A stretch of DNA of 64,000 nt from Brenneria populi (lineage in GTDB: Bacteria; Pseudomonadota; Gammaproteobacteria; Enterobacterales; Enterobacteriaceae), in contig NZ_JAYWTM010000004.1 of the NCBI RefSeq assembly GCF_036016195.1, forward strand, positions 248,001 to 312,000. Direction: 5' to 3'. Of this stretch, positions 7,758 through 16,678 are shown one piece after another. The first letter of the stretch is position 1. Every line of letters starts with the position of its first letter. A program made the translations under genes and the position numbers. Below the pieces are notes generated by a model. The model saw nothing but the letters and a program-made list of their open reading frames with translations. It was not told the DNA's origin and ran no database searches.

Positions 7758-10246
7758 TATGCTGCTCTCACGATGTAGTTAAATGCCATGTTGCGGGGGC
7801 GGGTTTCACTTGCTGTACGGGTAACACGCGACGAATCAAAATGCGCTTTGGCACCTTTACCGCTTCTATCTGACACTGAATCATAATTAACCGTACCCAG
7901 GCCATCGAAATACAGAGCGCCAGAAGGCGGATAGTTTGCATCCGTCGCCTGATCGTCAATTACCCAGCCTGCCGTTATAGGCTGCATCGCATCACTTTGT
8001 GCTGACAATAATGCTCGCCCTGCATCGACCCCTCGCCCATCATCCCAACCACGAATAAACTCGCCGCGCAGGTCGGGAAGTTTGCCTGTCGGATAGGCCG
8101 CCGCTAATTTTGGATAGGTGGTCTTATCGAATGCCTGGCCATTGCACTTAAGCCAGCCGTTCGGCGCCGTAGCTAACGGCCACGGTAATGGGATACCTGC
8201 TAATTCACTAACGGAAATAGCGCCGACATCTGCCGCTGTGGGTTTATTGCCTGCATGATAGGCAAGGTTGCCTTTTATCCTTAGCCCATCGGCTTTTAAC
8301 GACATCCATTCAGCGGCAGATGATGTAGATGCTGAATGCTCCCAGCGAAAATACTCATTGCCGTTATCGCCGGTGCGAAAATACAGATACGAATTGGTGT
8401 CTCCATCCGCATCATTCTTAAATCCAATCCTTGCGTAATCGCTATTTCTCTCCCATTGGATCGCCGAGTCGTTAGCGATCGTGACATTCCCCGTCAGCGT
8501 GCCGCCATTAGCAGGCAGCGCACCGGTATCCGCCGCGGTGGGTTTATTGTTTGGGCTGTAAACGCGCTTCCCCCCTTCTGAAATAGCGCCAACCACAAGG
8601 AGCGCGCCATCGCCATTCAGTGACGCCAGCTCTTTTAATGACTCATTATTACCATTCCAAAAAGTAAAACCGCCAACGCCACTGCCCCGGTGATTAACAA
8701 AATCCGTTCTCCCCGCGCCGTTAACCCGGTTCCAGCAAATATGCGCCCCTTGTGAGTCAGGCAATGCTGGCCCTGAAGCCGTCACTTTCAGGATGTTATT
8801 AATCGTCAACTGGCCAGATAGCGCACCACCGGATAGGGGGAGTTTTTTAGCTATCTCGTTTAATATCGTTGTGGAAAAATTCGGATCATTGCCAAGCGCT
8901 TTCGCCAGTTCCTGCAAAGTATCCAACGCGCCGGGCGATCCGTTTACTAACGCCGTAATCGCCGCTTTTACAAATGCCGTATTAGCCAGTTGTGTATCAT
9001 TGGAGGCTTGATCAGCGGTTGGCGCGGTTGGCTTTCCTGTCAGTGCCGGGCTGACCAGGGAAGCGAATTTTTTCGTCGCGTCCACATCAGTCAGCGCCCC
9101 AACATCGGCGGCCGTTGGCTTATTGTTCGGGCTGTAGACGCGTTTTCCCTTTTCCAATAACGTATCAGCATCAACGTTATGCCCCATGGTCACTTCACCG
9201 GTAGCGAGGTTAATTTTAAACGGGCGTAAGGCGTTCCAACTTCCTGTTTTATCTCCTTTGTTGGTTAACAGCAGATAAAAATCCCTGCCATCGCTACGCA
9301 GAATAACGCCATAATCGCCGTTAATCAGACGCATGGCATCAGCGGACGAGAAAAGCAGTTCTCCGGTCATGGTATCGCCTGCTTTCTTTAAAAAAACTTC
9401 GTCTAACGCGGCAATGGGCGATACCTTGCGATTATCCGCAAGCTGTCCGTTAACAAGGGTGGCAATTTTCGCCACATAATGATCGTAACCTGCCGCATCC
9501 GTATAATTTTTCAGGTCAGCAGCCGCTTTAAACGTAATGCGATTCTGCCAGGCTCCCGTAGCCGTTCCCTGGCGGCTAACGTCCAACCACACCGCCGTAT
9601 TGGCCGTAACCGCCAACTTTGCAGCGACATCCTGCTGTACCCGCAGCCCGCCGACATAACCAACACCCGGCGCAATGGTGGCCTGCGTTCCGGCCAGCGA
9701 TACCTTAAAACCGTCATTCAAAAATGCCGCTACGCCGTAATAGTCCTGCATGGCCAGCCGGTGCGCTTCATCCATGCTGAACAGACGCGCGGAAAAATCG
9801 ACCTGCCACGTCTGCGCCGATACGTTGATTTGCGTCGCTTCCGCTGCGCCATCAAACTGCATCGACAGGTTGCGCGTTAAGCTATTACCCTGCTGGCCGT
9901 TCTGCGTTTTCAGCTTCTGCTGGGTACGCACATGGACAATCATCAATACCGTGTTGGTTTTGCTATCTACCAGACCGATCCAGTTGTACTCCCAATCGCC
10001 AACCGTGGTATCCAACACCACCGAATACACCACCGCATTATCATTGAGTACGCCCGACTGCGTGATATTTGCCGTATGTTTAATGGTTGCTGCCGCTGGC
10101 ATTCTCTCGTCACGGTTTACCGGTTTGTTTTCATCCTGATTGGGGATCAGAGCAAAAACCACCTTATCCGGCACGGCGGGCAAGCCGTCTAAAATCTTGC
10201 TGACATTCCACGCTTCAAAGGCGCGGGTTACTGCACTCTGTGCCAT
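7757..10246 (-). CDS. Tail fibre protein (gpH-like)
   Basis: Host-recognition fibre. The N-terminal about 150 residues match the DUF3751 tail-collar fibre module that joins fibre to baseplate (AWNVSKILDGLP onward). The shaft contains repeated modules with KRVYSPNNKPTAAD (at about 365 and 555) and shorter HAGNKPTAADVGA (about 660). The C-terminus has a phage tail collar domain (LPWPLATAPNGWLKCNGQ, GKLPDLRGEFIRGWDDG). The repeats are also visible as DNA repeats near 8545 and 9117, which could support recombination between fibre alleles. 829 aa. Confidence 0.9.
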   Translation of the reverse strand: MAQSAVTRAFEAWNVSKILDGLPAVPDKVVFALIPNQDENKPVNRDERMPAAATIKHTANITQSGVLNDNAVVYSVVLDTTVGDWEYNWIGLVDSKTNTVLMIVHVRTQQKLKTQNGQQGNSLTRNLSMQFDGAAEATQINVSAQTWQVDFSARLFSMDEAHRLAMQDYYGVAAFLNDGFKVSLAGTQATIAPGVGYVGGLRVQQDVAAKLAVTANTAVWLDVSRQGTATGAWQNRITFKAAADLKNYTDAAGYDHYVAKIATLVNGQLADNRKVSPIAALDEVFLKKAGDTMTGELLFSSADAMRLINGDYGVILRSDGRDFYLLLTNKGDKTGSWNALRPFKINLATGEVTMGHNVDADTLLEKGKRVYSPNNKPTAADVGALTDVDATKKFASLVSPALTGKPTAPTADQASNDTQLANTAFVKAAITALVNGSPGALDTLQELAKALGNDPNFSTTILNEIAKKLPLSGGALSGQLTINNILKVTASGPALPDSQGAHICWNRVNGAGRTDFVNHRGSGVGGFTFWNGNNESLKELASLNGDGALLVVGAISEGGKRVYSPNNKPTAADTGALPANGGTLTGNVTIANDSAIQWERNSDYARIGFKNDADGDTNSYLYFRTGDNGNEYFRWEHSASTSSAAEWMSLKADGLRIKGNLAYHAGNKPTAADVGAISVSELAGIPLPWPLATAPNGWLKCNGQAFDKTTYPKLAAAYPTGKLPDLRGEFIRGWDDGRGVDAGRALLSAQSDAMQPITAGWVIDDQATDANYPPSGALYFDGLGTVNYDSVSDRSGKGAKAHFDSSRVTRTASETRPRNMAFNYIVRAA

Positions 10247-10253
10247 ACGTCCC

Positions 10254-10886
10254 TCACAAACTGGCTGTATAAAATTCCGTTGATGCCGTAAATCCCGGCG
10301 CGCCGACTAACTGACTACCTGTAATCAAGCCGTGTGATACCACTGCACTAGCCGTGTGATAGGCCGAATCATGACCAAATTCACCGGCATGGCTCCTGAC
10401 CGATACCGCGTTCAACACATCAAAACCGTAACGGCGGCAGGTACGGCCATATTGACGGATAAGACTCATCATCAATGCGTTGTAGGTACTCAATTGCTCA
10501 TCGTTGATGCGCACCAATATCACATCCCAGTCGTACCCCGCCTGGCGCTCTTTTAACCGCACGTCGCCAATATCCAGCCGCTGGAAAATGGCGATAAAAC
10601 CCGCCACGCTGCCCGCATCTTTCGCGTTGATAAACGCATACTTCACCCGCTTGCGGTACAGGCTAAGCGGCTCCCCGTTAAACCGTTCGATATCCCGCTG
10701 ATAGGCCAGCACGTTAAGCAACGGCACCGGACAGGTTTCCGCGTCCAATTGCTGCAACGGCCAGCGCATCCAGTCATTCACCTGTTGCCAATACCCTTTA
10801 CCGGCGCGGAGTAATTTGGCCGGTTCGCCTTTATCCATCCATGACGGCAGGCGTAAGCTATCCAATTGCTGTTTAAATTCAGGCAT
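10254..10886 (-). CDS. Baseplate/tail protein I
   Basis: P2 gpI-like baseplate wedge component that links baseplate to the fibres. The segment QLDAETCPVPLLNVLAYQRDI and the following RKRVKYAFINAKDAGSVAGF are typical of this family. It lies between gpJ-like and fibre genes as in P2 and overlaps the gpJ-like gene by eight bases. 210 aa. Confidence 0.88.
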   Translation of the reverse strand: MPEFKQQLDSLRLPSWMDKGEPAKLLRAGKGYWQQVNDWMRWPLQQLDAETCPVPLLNVLAYQRDIERFNGEPLSLYRKRVKYAFINAKDAGSVAGFIAIFQRLDIGDVRLKERQAGYDWDVILVRINDEQLSTYNALMMSLIRQYGRTCRRYGFDVLNAVSVRSHAGEFGHDSAYHTASAVVSHGLITGSQLVGAPGFTASTEFYTASL

Positions 10887-12063
10887 CCCGGATCACCACT
10901 GTTAACGTTTTCAGACGCGGAATGTTTAACGCGCTGACGATATCGCCCAGGGAAAATGTCACAGAATCGATCAGGGCGAATTCCCGATGTAGCTCACGCC
11001 CCAGATTGGAGAAAGAGAAACGGGCATACGGCCATGTTTTTTTCACGTCATACTCGCTGTTTTCGCGGAATGCACAGCGCACCAGATTTTCACACCCCGT
11101 ACGCAGCGCGGTTAATTCGTCCGCCGTCACGTTGGCCGGATTGTTTACATACAGCGTGACGGTTAAATCATGCTGCGTTTCCGGCATGGCCATACACTGC
11201 ATATCATCACCGTGGCCGTGATGCCCCTGCGCGGTGATGTAGTCATTAACCGCCGTAATAAACGGGGTTGAAATCACGCCGGAATCCAATAAAAGATAGG
11301 CGTTAGCCGTTCCCGGCCCGCGTGGCGCATCGTGCAAAAAGAAAATACGGTCGATGCTCAGCCCCGCGACGGCCGCAATCATGCTGCGGTATACCGCATC
11401 GGTGTGATAGTTGCCGACCAGGTTGTACTGGTTGCGGCAACGATCGCGCAGGTCGTCATCGGCTTCCTGATCCGCGCCTGGCGTCAGCAGCCAGTTTTCT
11501 TCGTTTTCCGCCCGATCAATGCCAGTCACGGCCACAGGCAAAATACGGTAGTAACCTGGTGCCAGATTGAACGCGCCGCCGTCACCGGTTGCCGACACCG
11601 GCACTAACCCGCTGGCGCTGCCTGCGGGGATCGCGGTATCAGCCGTGACGCGCAAGCTATAGACCTGACCATTAATGCGCTCGGTCTGGATCACCGTTCC
11701 AGCAGGCACCAATACCGCCGCACCGGCATTCGACTTGATAAACCGGATCGCTCCGCTCGCTGCCGTGGCTGGTTTACGAACAACATTTACGCCCCAGGCG
11801 AACAGCTCCAGAAACGCGCCTGTTGCTGTGGCCAGAAACATATTGGCCAGCACGACATTAATCAGGACGCCTTTCAGCCACAGCACCGGCGTGGTGACAA
11901 TCACGTTAATCAACCGCCAGAACGGCGACATACGCGACGTGTTGGTGATCAACCCTTCCGCCTTGACCTGCGTCTGAAACTGTTCCGTTATGGCGTCGGT
12001 CGTGACCGGCATTCCAGCATCAATCAATACCTGCTCATAATCAATCTGCGGTTTAGTCGTCAT
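10879..12063 (-). CDS. Baseplate assembly protein J
   Basis: gpJ-like wedge protein of the contractile baseplate. The middle of the protein (RFIKSNAGAAVLVPAGTVI, GDGGAFNLAPG, NWLLTPGADQEADDDLRDR) is the Baseplate_J signature. The ATG at 12063 (MTTKPQIDYEQ) overlaps the stop of the preceding gene by 11 bases and is preferred over an alternative start three codons upstream. 394 aa. Confidence 0.92.
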   Translation of the reverse strand: MTTKPQIDYEQVLIDAGMPVTTDAITEQFQTQVKAEGLITNTSRMSPFWRLINVIVTTPVLWLKGVLINVVLANMFLATATGAFLELFAWGVNVVRKPATAASGAIRFIKSNAGAAVLVPAGTVIQTERINGQVYSLRVTADTAIPAGSASGLVPVSATGDGGAFNLAPGYYRILPVAVTGIDRAENEENWLLTPGADQEADDDLRDRCRNQYNLVGNYHTDAVYRSMIAAVAGLSIDRIFFLHDAPRGPGTANAYLLLDSGVISTPFITAVNDYITAQGHHGHGDDMQCMAMPETQHDLTVTLYVNNPANVTADELTALRTGCENLVRCAFRENSEYDVKKTWPYARFSFSNLGRELHREFALIDSVTFSLGDIVSALNIPRLKTLTVVIRDA

Positions 12064-12388
12064 AATCAGCACTCACCTGAATACGGCCAAAATCATAGGT
12101 CTCTGCGGTGATCCATAACCGTGTTTGCGTTTCTTCGCTCAGTACAACCGTGCCGGGAATAATGCGTTCATCATCTTCAATGAGAATAATAATTTGCGTC
12201 ATAATATCGGCGCGTAATGTTGGGCTACGTTCAGCGATTAGCTTTGTCGTTAGCCCGCTTTCAATAATGGCGTGTACACAATCCTGCCCGATGCTAACGC
12301 GGTTATTGCACACAATGGGTTCATGACCGGTATTTAAATTAAAATCACGATTTGTAATTAATAAGTCGATATATTTCGCTTCATCCAT
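12053..12388 (-). CDS. DUF2590-family baseplate protein (W-like position)
   Basis: Start at 12388 (MDEAKYIDLLITNRDF) overlaps the tape measure stop as TAATG. The protein (111 aa) has the LITNRDFNLNTGHEPIVCNNRVSIGQD segment of the DUF2590 family found in K139-type phages, at the site where P2 carries gpW. A gp25/W-like role in the baseplate wedge is inferred from position and size. Confidence 0.75.
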   Translation of the reverse strand: MDEAKYIDLLITNRDFNLNTGHEPIVCNNRVSIGQDCVHAIIESGLTTKLIAERSPTLRADIMTQIIILIEDDERIIPGTVVLSEETQTRLWITAETYDFGRIQVSADYDD

Positions 12389-14646
12389 TAGCGCAACTCT
12401 TCCCACTCGCTTAATTGTTCCGGCGTCATGCCTTTATCCGTATGAATAACCACGCTGCCAAAATGTTTACTGTTATCGGTATAGGACTTACTACTGTTAT
12501 TGATTTCTTTATTTATTCCCCCGCGCTCTATACCTTTTAATTTTCCACCGGTTAATAACTCATTATTACCTGGCTTAATGCTCGCGGGCATGACCGGTTC
12601 TTTTAAGGGGGCCGGCATCACAGTGACATGGGATACCGGAGCCGGTAGCGCTGGCATATTGACTATCGGGGCGGACGCAGCCGGTAATGCCGTAACCAGC
12701 GCACCAGTTATCGCCGTGGGTGTTGGTGCAACTGGCTGCGGTACGGCAGGGACTAATTCAGCCGGACGTGCAATATGATTAGAATAGGATGAACCTACAG
12801 TAACTGCTGGCGCACTCCCCGTCTGCCCCGGTGTTGTGGTCACAGACTCAGCAGGCCGTGAAACACTGACGGGCGCGGAACTGGCGGGCATATCAATATT
12901 CACGCCTGGAATGTGATTAAGCTTTTCAATAATCCAGCCGTAAGTGCTGGAAAACGAACTCAGCAGGCCATCCCATAGACCGTTAAATAGCTCACCGATG
13001 CCGGAAACCATATTCCCCATTGCGTCCATCAGCGAAAAATTACTGATAAATTCAACGACGCTATTCCAGCCTTCAACAACAGATGCCCATACGGATGAGA
13101 ATATTTCCCCCACCCATTGCACGATTGCTGCCAGCGTTTTAAACGCCTCGATCTGCATCACCGCCGCGACGATCTGATCCCAATGCTGGTACAGCAGATA
13201 ACAACCTGCGGCCAGCGCGGCCACCGCAGCAATAACCAGTAAAACCGGCCACAGCGCAAAGTTAAACGCTACTCCAGTTAAAACGGTGGCCATACGCACC
13301 GCCAGCAGCACACCGCGTAATAGGCGCATCGTCGCTGACCAGGCTATTACCGCCTTGTTATACAGCCAGATAACCGCGATATGAATTTTCATCACCGCCG
13401 TTAATCCAGCCCATAATCCTTTCAGGCCGATCATGATGAACGATGATACCCCCATCACGATGTTAACCACGGCCCCAGCCGCAGCCAAACTGAGCACGGC
13501 CAGCACGGCATAACCGATCACCTTAGCAATGTTGGGGAACAACGTTTGCCACCTGAGCAATGTCTGACCGGCATCCGCCATCTTATTGATCAGCGGATAC
13601 AGCACCGGCAACAGTGTGGCCCCCATTGCCGCGCGTATGGCGTACCAGACCGCAACCAGACGATCCCAGGGGTTCGCCATTTTTTCCGCCATTTCCGTGG
13701 CGCGTTTCATGCCGTCGCTGCTGCCCAGTTCAGTAATATGCCGCTGCAATACGCCTACGTTGCCGTAAAGTTGTTTTATCACCGCAGAGCCGCCGCCAAA
13801 GGCCTCATCCAGTTCCCTCTGTGCTTTCAGGTTCCCTTCAATGCTGGCCCCGTACTTACCGTGCAATTTTTCCAGCATTTGCGGCATAGACAGCATCTTG
13901 CCGGTAGCATCGGTGAAGTTTAGCCCCAGTTTTTCAGCGCCCTCTGCGGCTCCGGTCAGAAAGGATTCATACGAGCCGCTGGCCTCACTGCCTAATGTGC
14001 GCTGTAACTCGCCCAGCACGGCCATTTGTTCATCCATGCCTATGCCGAAATTGGTACCCGCGCCTTTTGAGCCTTCCATCAAATCCTTGATAGCGGCCAT
14101 TTCGGTGCCAAATGCCTGGCGCATATAGGCGGCTTTCCCGGCAACCCGTTCCGCAAAATCCACATTCCCCAGCGCCTGGGCATCGGTGCGGAAATTGGCA
14201 AACATCTGGCCCATGAATTCCGTGGTTTCCGCTGACGTGGTTTTCAGCGCTGCCGCCACCGTGTTGGTGATAGTCGTCATGCGCGGCAGTTCGCCGTCAG
14301 ATAACCCACCGACTGACGATTTAATCATCTCTGTGGACTGCACAAACTCCAGCGCTGATTTACCGTATTGGACACTGTATTTCAGGCCATTTTCTGCAAC
14401 CTGCTTTAGCGTGGCGTCACTCACGCCCTGGGCCGATGCAGACAACAGCGCATCATTCATTTCAATAGCTGGGGCTAGCGCATCACGGATCGCCAGACCG
14501 GTGGCAAACAGCCCCGCGCCACCGATCGCAATCCGTTTGAATGCCGCCTGTGATTTTTCCGCAAAGCCGGTCACTGACGATTGCGCCTGTTTAATCGGGC
14601 GCGTCAGTTTATCGATCAGGCTTAAGGTAAAATCCAGTTGCTTCAT
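12388..14646 (-). CDS. Tail tape measure protein
   Basis: Sets tail length and is ejected with the DNA. 752 aa with an N-terminal alpha-helical region, the phage tail tape measure core (about 80-330, including QMFANFRTDAQALGNVDFAERV), hydrophobic stretches between about 360 and 490 (VIGYAVLAVLSLAAAGAVVN, FALWPVLLVIAAVAALAAGC), and a Pro/Ala-rich C-terminal part. It starts with an ATGA overlap on the frameshift ORF upstream, as in P2 E/E'-T. Confidence 0.93.
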   Translation of the reverse strand: MKQLDFTLSLIDKLTRPIKQAQSSVTGFAEKSQAAFKRIAIGGAGLFATGLAIRDALAPAIEMNDALLSASAQGVSDATLKQVAENGLKYSVQYGKSALEFVQSTEMIKSSVGGLSDGELPRMTTITNTVAAALKTTSAETTEFMGQMFANFRTDAQALGNVDFAERVAGKAAYMRQAFGTEMAAIKDLMEGSKGAGTNFGIGMDEQMAVLGELQRTLGSEASGSYESFLTGAAEGAEKLGLNFTDATGKMLSMPQMLEKLHGKYGASIEGNLKAQRELDEAFGGGSAVIKQLYGNVGVLQRHITELGSSDGMKRATEMAEKMANPWDRLVAVWYAIRAAMGATLLPVLYPLINKMADAGQTLLRWQTLFPNIAKVIGYAVLAVLSLAAAGAVVNIVMGVSSFIMIGLKGLWAGLTAVMKIHIAVIWLYNKAVIAWSATMRLLRGVLLAVRMATVLTGVAFNFALWPVLLVIAAVAALAAGCYLLYQHWDQIVAAVMQIEAFKTLAAIVQWVGEIFSSVWASVVEGWNSVVEFISNFSLMDAMGNMVSGIGELFNGLWDGLLSSFSSTYGWIIEKLNHIPGVNIDMPASSAPVSVSRPAESVTTTPGQTGSAPAVTVGSSYSNHIARPAELVPAVPQPVAPTPTAITGALVTALPAASAPIVNMPALPAPVSHVTVMPAPLKEPVMPASIKPGNNELLTGGKLKGIERGGINKEINNSSKSYTDNSKHFGSVVIHTDKGMTPEQLSEWEELR

Positions 14647-14837
14647 GAGTCGCCTTTAAATGCCAGCGTAATACCGTTTCCCACAGCAATACGCATTTTT
14701 TCCCAGTAAGAATTATCCAGCCAGACGGCGCGGGCTAAATTATCGGTATCGTCCGGCTCATGCGGTAAATAATGCCGCCGCAGGGTTAAAGCCTGTTCGA
14801 TAAAATTATTGTCAATGGCCCGCAACCGTTCGGTTAG
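14643..14837 (-). CDS. Frameshift extension of tail assembly chaperone (E'-like)
   Basis: This ORF is in the -1 frame relative to the chaperone gene and is open from the slippery site at 14837-14843 to its stop, which overlaps the tape measure start. It lacks a good ribosome binding site or an early ATG, so expression by -1 frameshifting is much more likely than independent initiation at a TTG. The fused product would be 85 plus 64 residues, 149 aa. The extension contains NFIEQALTLRRHYLPHEPDD. The layout is the same as P2 E/E+E' and lambda G/GT. Confidence 0.75.
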   Translation of the reverse strand, partial: LTERLRAIDNNFIEQALTLRRHYLPHEPDDTDNLARAVWLDNSYWEKMRIAVGNGITLAFKGDS

Positions 14838-15091
14838 TTTTTTACTTCAATATCCAGTTTGGGCGCATAGTGAGTATTTACCGCCTCGGTAATTTGCAAA
14901 GCGGCACCCGGCAATTTTAATAACTCGTCCAAATCGGCTTTACTTTCCGCGCTGGCAATACGGCGTAAATAAGTCACTGCCGGGGCAATTTTATTATCCA
15001 TTGCCATTTCATTAATCAGGCCGTTATACGCAACCGTATTCGGCTCAAACGTTAATTCCTTTCCTGCGATAGTTAATATAATCTTGCTCAT
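14834..15091 (-). CDS. Tail assembly chaperone (gpE-like)
   Basis: 85-aa protein of the gammaproteobacterial phage tail assembly chaperone type: MSKIILTIAGKELTFEPN, then a helical region with YNGLINEMAMDNKIAPAV. It should coat the tape measure protein during tail assembly. Lies directly upstream of the E'-like ORF and tape measure gene. Starts by an ATGA overlap with the outer spanin gene. Confidence 0.82.
   Translation of the reverse strand: MSKIILTIAGKELTFEPNTVAYNGLINEMAMDNKIAPAVTYLRRIASAESKADLDELLKLPGAALQITEAVNTHYAPKLDIEVKN
14837..14843 (-). promoter_or_regulatory. Slippery heptamer A AAA AAC for -1 frameshifting
   Basis: On the minus strand the chaperone ends GTA AAA AAC TAA, giving a perfect X XXY YYZ heptamer in the right phase, with the stop immediately after it. 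The -1 frame continues CTA ACC GAA CGG straight into the downstream ORF. A small hairpin, AACC-GAAC-GGTT, follows at once. Confidence 0.8.
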
Positions 15092-15378
15092 GGCAACTGT
15101 TCCCTTTGATTTATTTCATCCACTAACTGATTATGCCGGGCGGCACAATCGGCATATATTTCCGGCCAGCCCGTTAATGGCATGGCGGCATCGGTGCCGG
15201 TATTCCCCGTTAAGCGCGGTAAATTAATGACCGGGCATTTCTTTTTCAGGTTTTCCTGATAATGCACGTTCGGTTCTTTCAACACTGGCGTTGTACAGGC
15301 TGACAAATTCATCAGACAGACACACGTTAGTAAAAACCGGCTTAACGATCTCCCGGTAAATTTCCTTGTTTGGCGCAT
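15088..15378 (-). CDS. Outer-membrane spanin lipoprotein (Rz1-like)
   Basis: Start at 15378 gives MRQTRKFTGRSLSRFLLTC, a signal peptide with lipobox LSAC (cleavage before Cys28) followed by a short proline-containing periplasmic domain. It is 96 aa. More than half of it lies inside the inner spanin gene in another frame, the classical Rz/Rz1 nesting. It should act with the inner spanin to fuse inner and outer membranes at lysis. Confidence 0.82.
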   Translation of the reverse strand: MRQTRKFTGRSLSRFLLTCVCLMNLSACTTPVLKEPNVHYQENLKKKCPVINLPRLTGNTGTDAAMPLTGWPEIYADCAARHNQLVDEINQREQLP

Positions 15379-15580
15379 TACGTATCGCCTCCAATTGGCT
15401 TTCCAGCTTCTGCCCTGATTGGCTGGCGACGGTCTGCATCGCCTGGCGGGATTGCTCACCGGCTGCGTTGGCGGCATTGGTGACGACAAGCTCTACGCTA
15501 TCGCGCTGCCAGTTGGCCACCTGCCAACCTGCGGCAAAAACGCCGACCAGCACGACGACAACCAACCAGTGCTTATTCAT
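15224..15580 (-). CDS. Inner-membrane spanin (Rz-like)
   Basis: 118 aa with a single N-terminal membrane anchor (WLVVVVLVGVFAAGWQVAN) and a periplasmic coiled-coil-like segment (about 25-80). It overlaps the endolysin stop by one base (TGATG) and encloses the start of the outer spanin gene in a different frame. Last step of lysis: spanning the periplasm to disrupt the outer membrane. Confidence 0.82.
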   Translation of the reverse strand: MNKHWLVVVVLVGVFAAGWQVANWQRDSVELVVTNAANAAGEQSRQAMQTVASQSGQKLESQLEAIRNAPNKEIYREIVKPVFTNVCLSDEFVSLYNASVERTERALSGKPEKEMPGH

Positions 15581-15921
15581 CAGCGCACCCCGTTATGTTC
15601 CAGGCTAAAGTGATTGCCGTCCGGGCGCGATTTAAAGCGCCCGCCCCAACTGCCGCCCAGCGATTCCCAGTATTCCCCCAGCGGCAAATAAGCCTCGGTC
15701 TGCGTCTGGTACTCCCCGTTGATAAACAGGTTTAAATCAACCGCCAGCCGCTGCGTATGCAGACTGTTGGCAATCCCTGCGCCGCTTTTTGCGTTCAGCT
15801 TCGCCTGTTCCGGCGTGCGGTAGGCTTCGCCAAAAGTCAGCCGATAGCCACGCTCCCCCGCCCAGGCGATTAGCTGGGCAATCAACTGGGCAAAAAGCTG
15901 CTGTTTCTCACTTAACGTCAT
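15580..15921 (-). CDS. Endolysin, M15-family peptidase
   Basis: 113-aa peptidoglycan endopeptidase of the T5 Lys/M15C type. The zinc-binding motifs are visible: SLHTQRLAVDLNL (about 53-65, His and Asp ligands) and NHFSLEH near 104-110 (third His). No signal peptide, so export must rely on the holin. It overlaps the holin gene by 14 bases. Confidence 0.85.
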   Translation of the reverse strand: MTLSEKQQLFAQLIAQLIAWAGERGYRLTFGEAYRTPEQAKLNAKSGAGIANSLHTQRLAVDLNLFINGEYQTQTEAYLPLGEYWESLGGSWGGRFKSRPDGNHFSLEHNGVR

Positions 15922-16213
15922 GTTTTCCCTTGCTCCCTGTTAACAAACTGCTTCCCCGACGCCGTAGCCAGATTTCAACCGCCTGGTGACCGGCAACCCC
16001 AAACGCCGCCCCCAACCCGGTGATCGCCAGCGGCGATAATCCTGGTATCCAAATCAGCACAGCCCCCGCAGCCATTGACGTAGCGGCCCCCAAAATAACC
16101 CGGCCAATAAACAGGCGGGGCGTGATCTTTTCATCACTGGCCAATACCTGCCCAGCGGCGATAACGCCCCCAAGCGTCAGCAGCCACAACACATACTTTT
16201 CATATTCCTGCAT
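15908..16213 (-). CDS. Holin
   Basis: 101-aa small membrane protein with hydrophobic segments at about 7-25 (VLWLLTLGGVIAAGQVLA), 34-57 (FIGRVILGAATSMAAGAVLIW) and 59-75 (LSPLAITGLGAAFGVAG), ending in a basic tail (RRRGSS, GSKGKH). Size, topology and position directly before endolysin and spanins identify it as the holin that times lysis. Confidence 0.82.
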   Translation of the reverse strand: MQEYEKYVLWLLTLGGVIAAGQVLASDEKITPRLFIGRVILGAATSMAAGAVLIWIPGLSPLAITGLGAAFGVAGHQAVEIWLRRRGSSLLTGSKGKHDVK

Positions 16214-16222
16214 GGGGTTTCC

Positions 16223-16678
16223 TTACCCGATAAGTTTTTCCGTCAGTTCCGATTCCAGATACGGAATGCCGTTGATACGCACAAAATCCGGGCTGGTCAC
16301 CACGTACTTGATTTTGTGCGTCACTACGCTGCCGCCCTTCGGATCGTTGTCCAGAATGTCGCTCACAATCAGCTTGCAGCCGAACGCCTCCACCTTGATT
16401 TCTTCATTACCGGCTTTGGCATACCACATCAAATCAACTGGCTCGATACCGCGCCACGACCCCGCGCTACGCGCTTTGGCGGTCACGATAGCCAGGCTTT
16501 TGGTACTGAGTTCCATTTCCCCTTCTGCCGCCACATCACCCGACACATAACCATCGGGAACACCCTGCGTCTGGGCGGCGGCGGTATTATCCGTAATGCT
16601 CAGGCCAACTTTTTCAACATGAACCAGATCGCCATCCATATTGAAATCAAACGACTGGCCGGAAATCCGTTTCGTCAT
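16223..16678 (-). CDS. Tail tube protein, DUF2597 type
   Basis: 151 aa, MTKRISGQSFDFNMDGDLV onward. It directly follows the sheath gene, as FII follows FI in P2, and has the length and beta-rich look of a tail tube subunit. The family is found in K139/kappa-type phages. One-base overlap with the sheath gene (TAATG) indicates coupled translation. Confidence 0.82.
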   Translation of the reverse strand: MTKRISGQSFDFNMDGDLVHVEKVGLSITDNTAAAQTQGVPDGYVSGDVAAEGEMELSTKSLAIVTAKARSAGSWRGIEPVDLMWYAKAGNEEIKVEAFGCKLIVSDILDNDPKGGSVVTHKIKYVVTSPDFVRINGIPYLESELTEKLIG

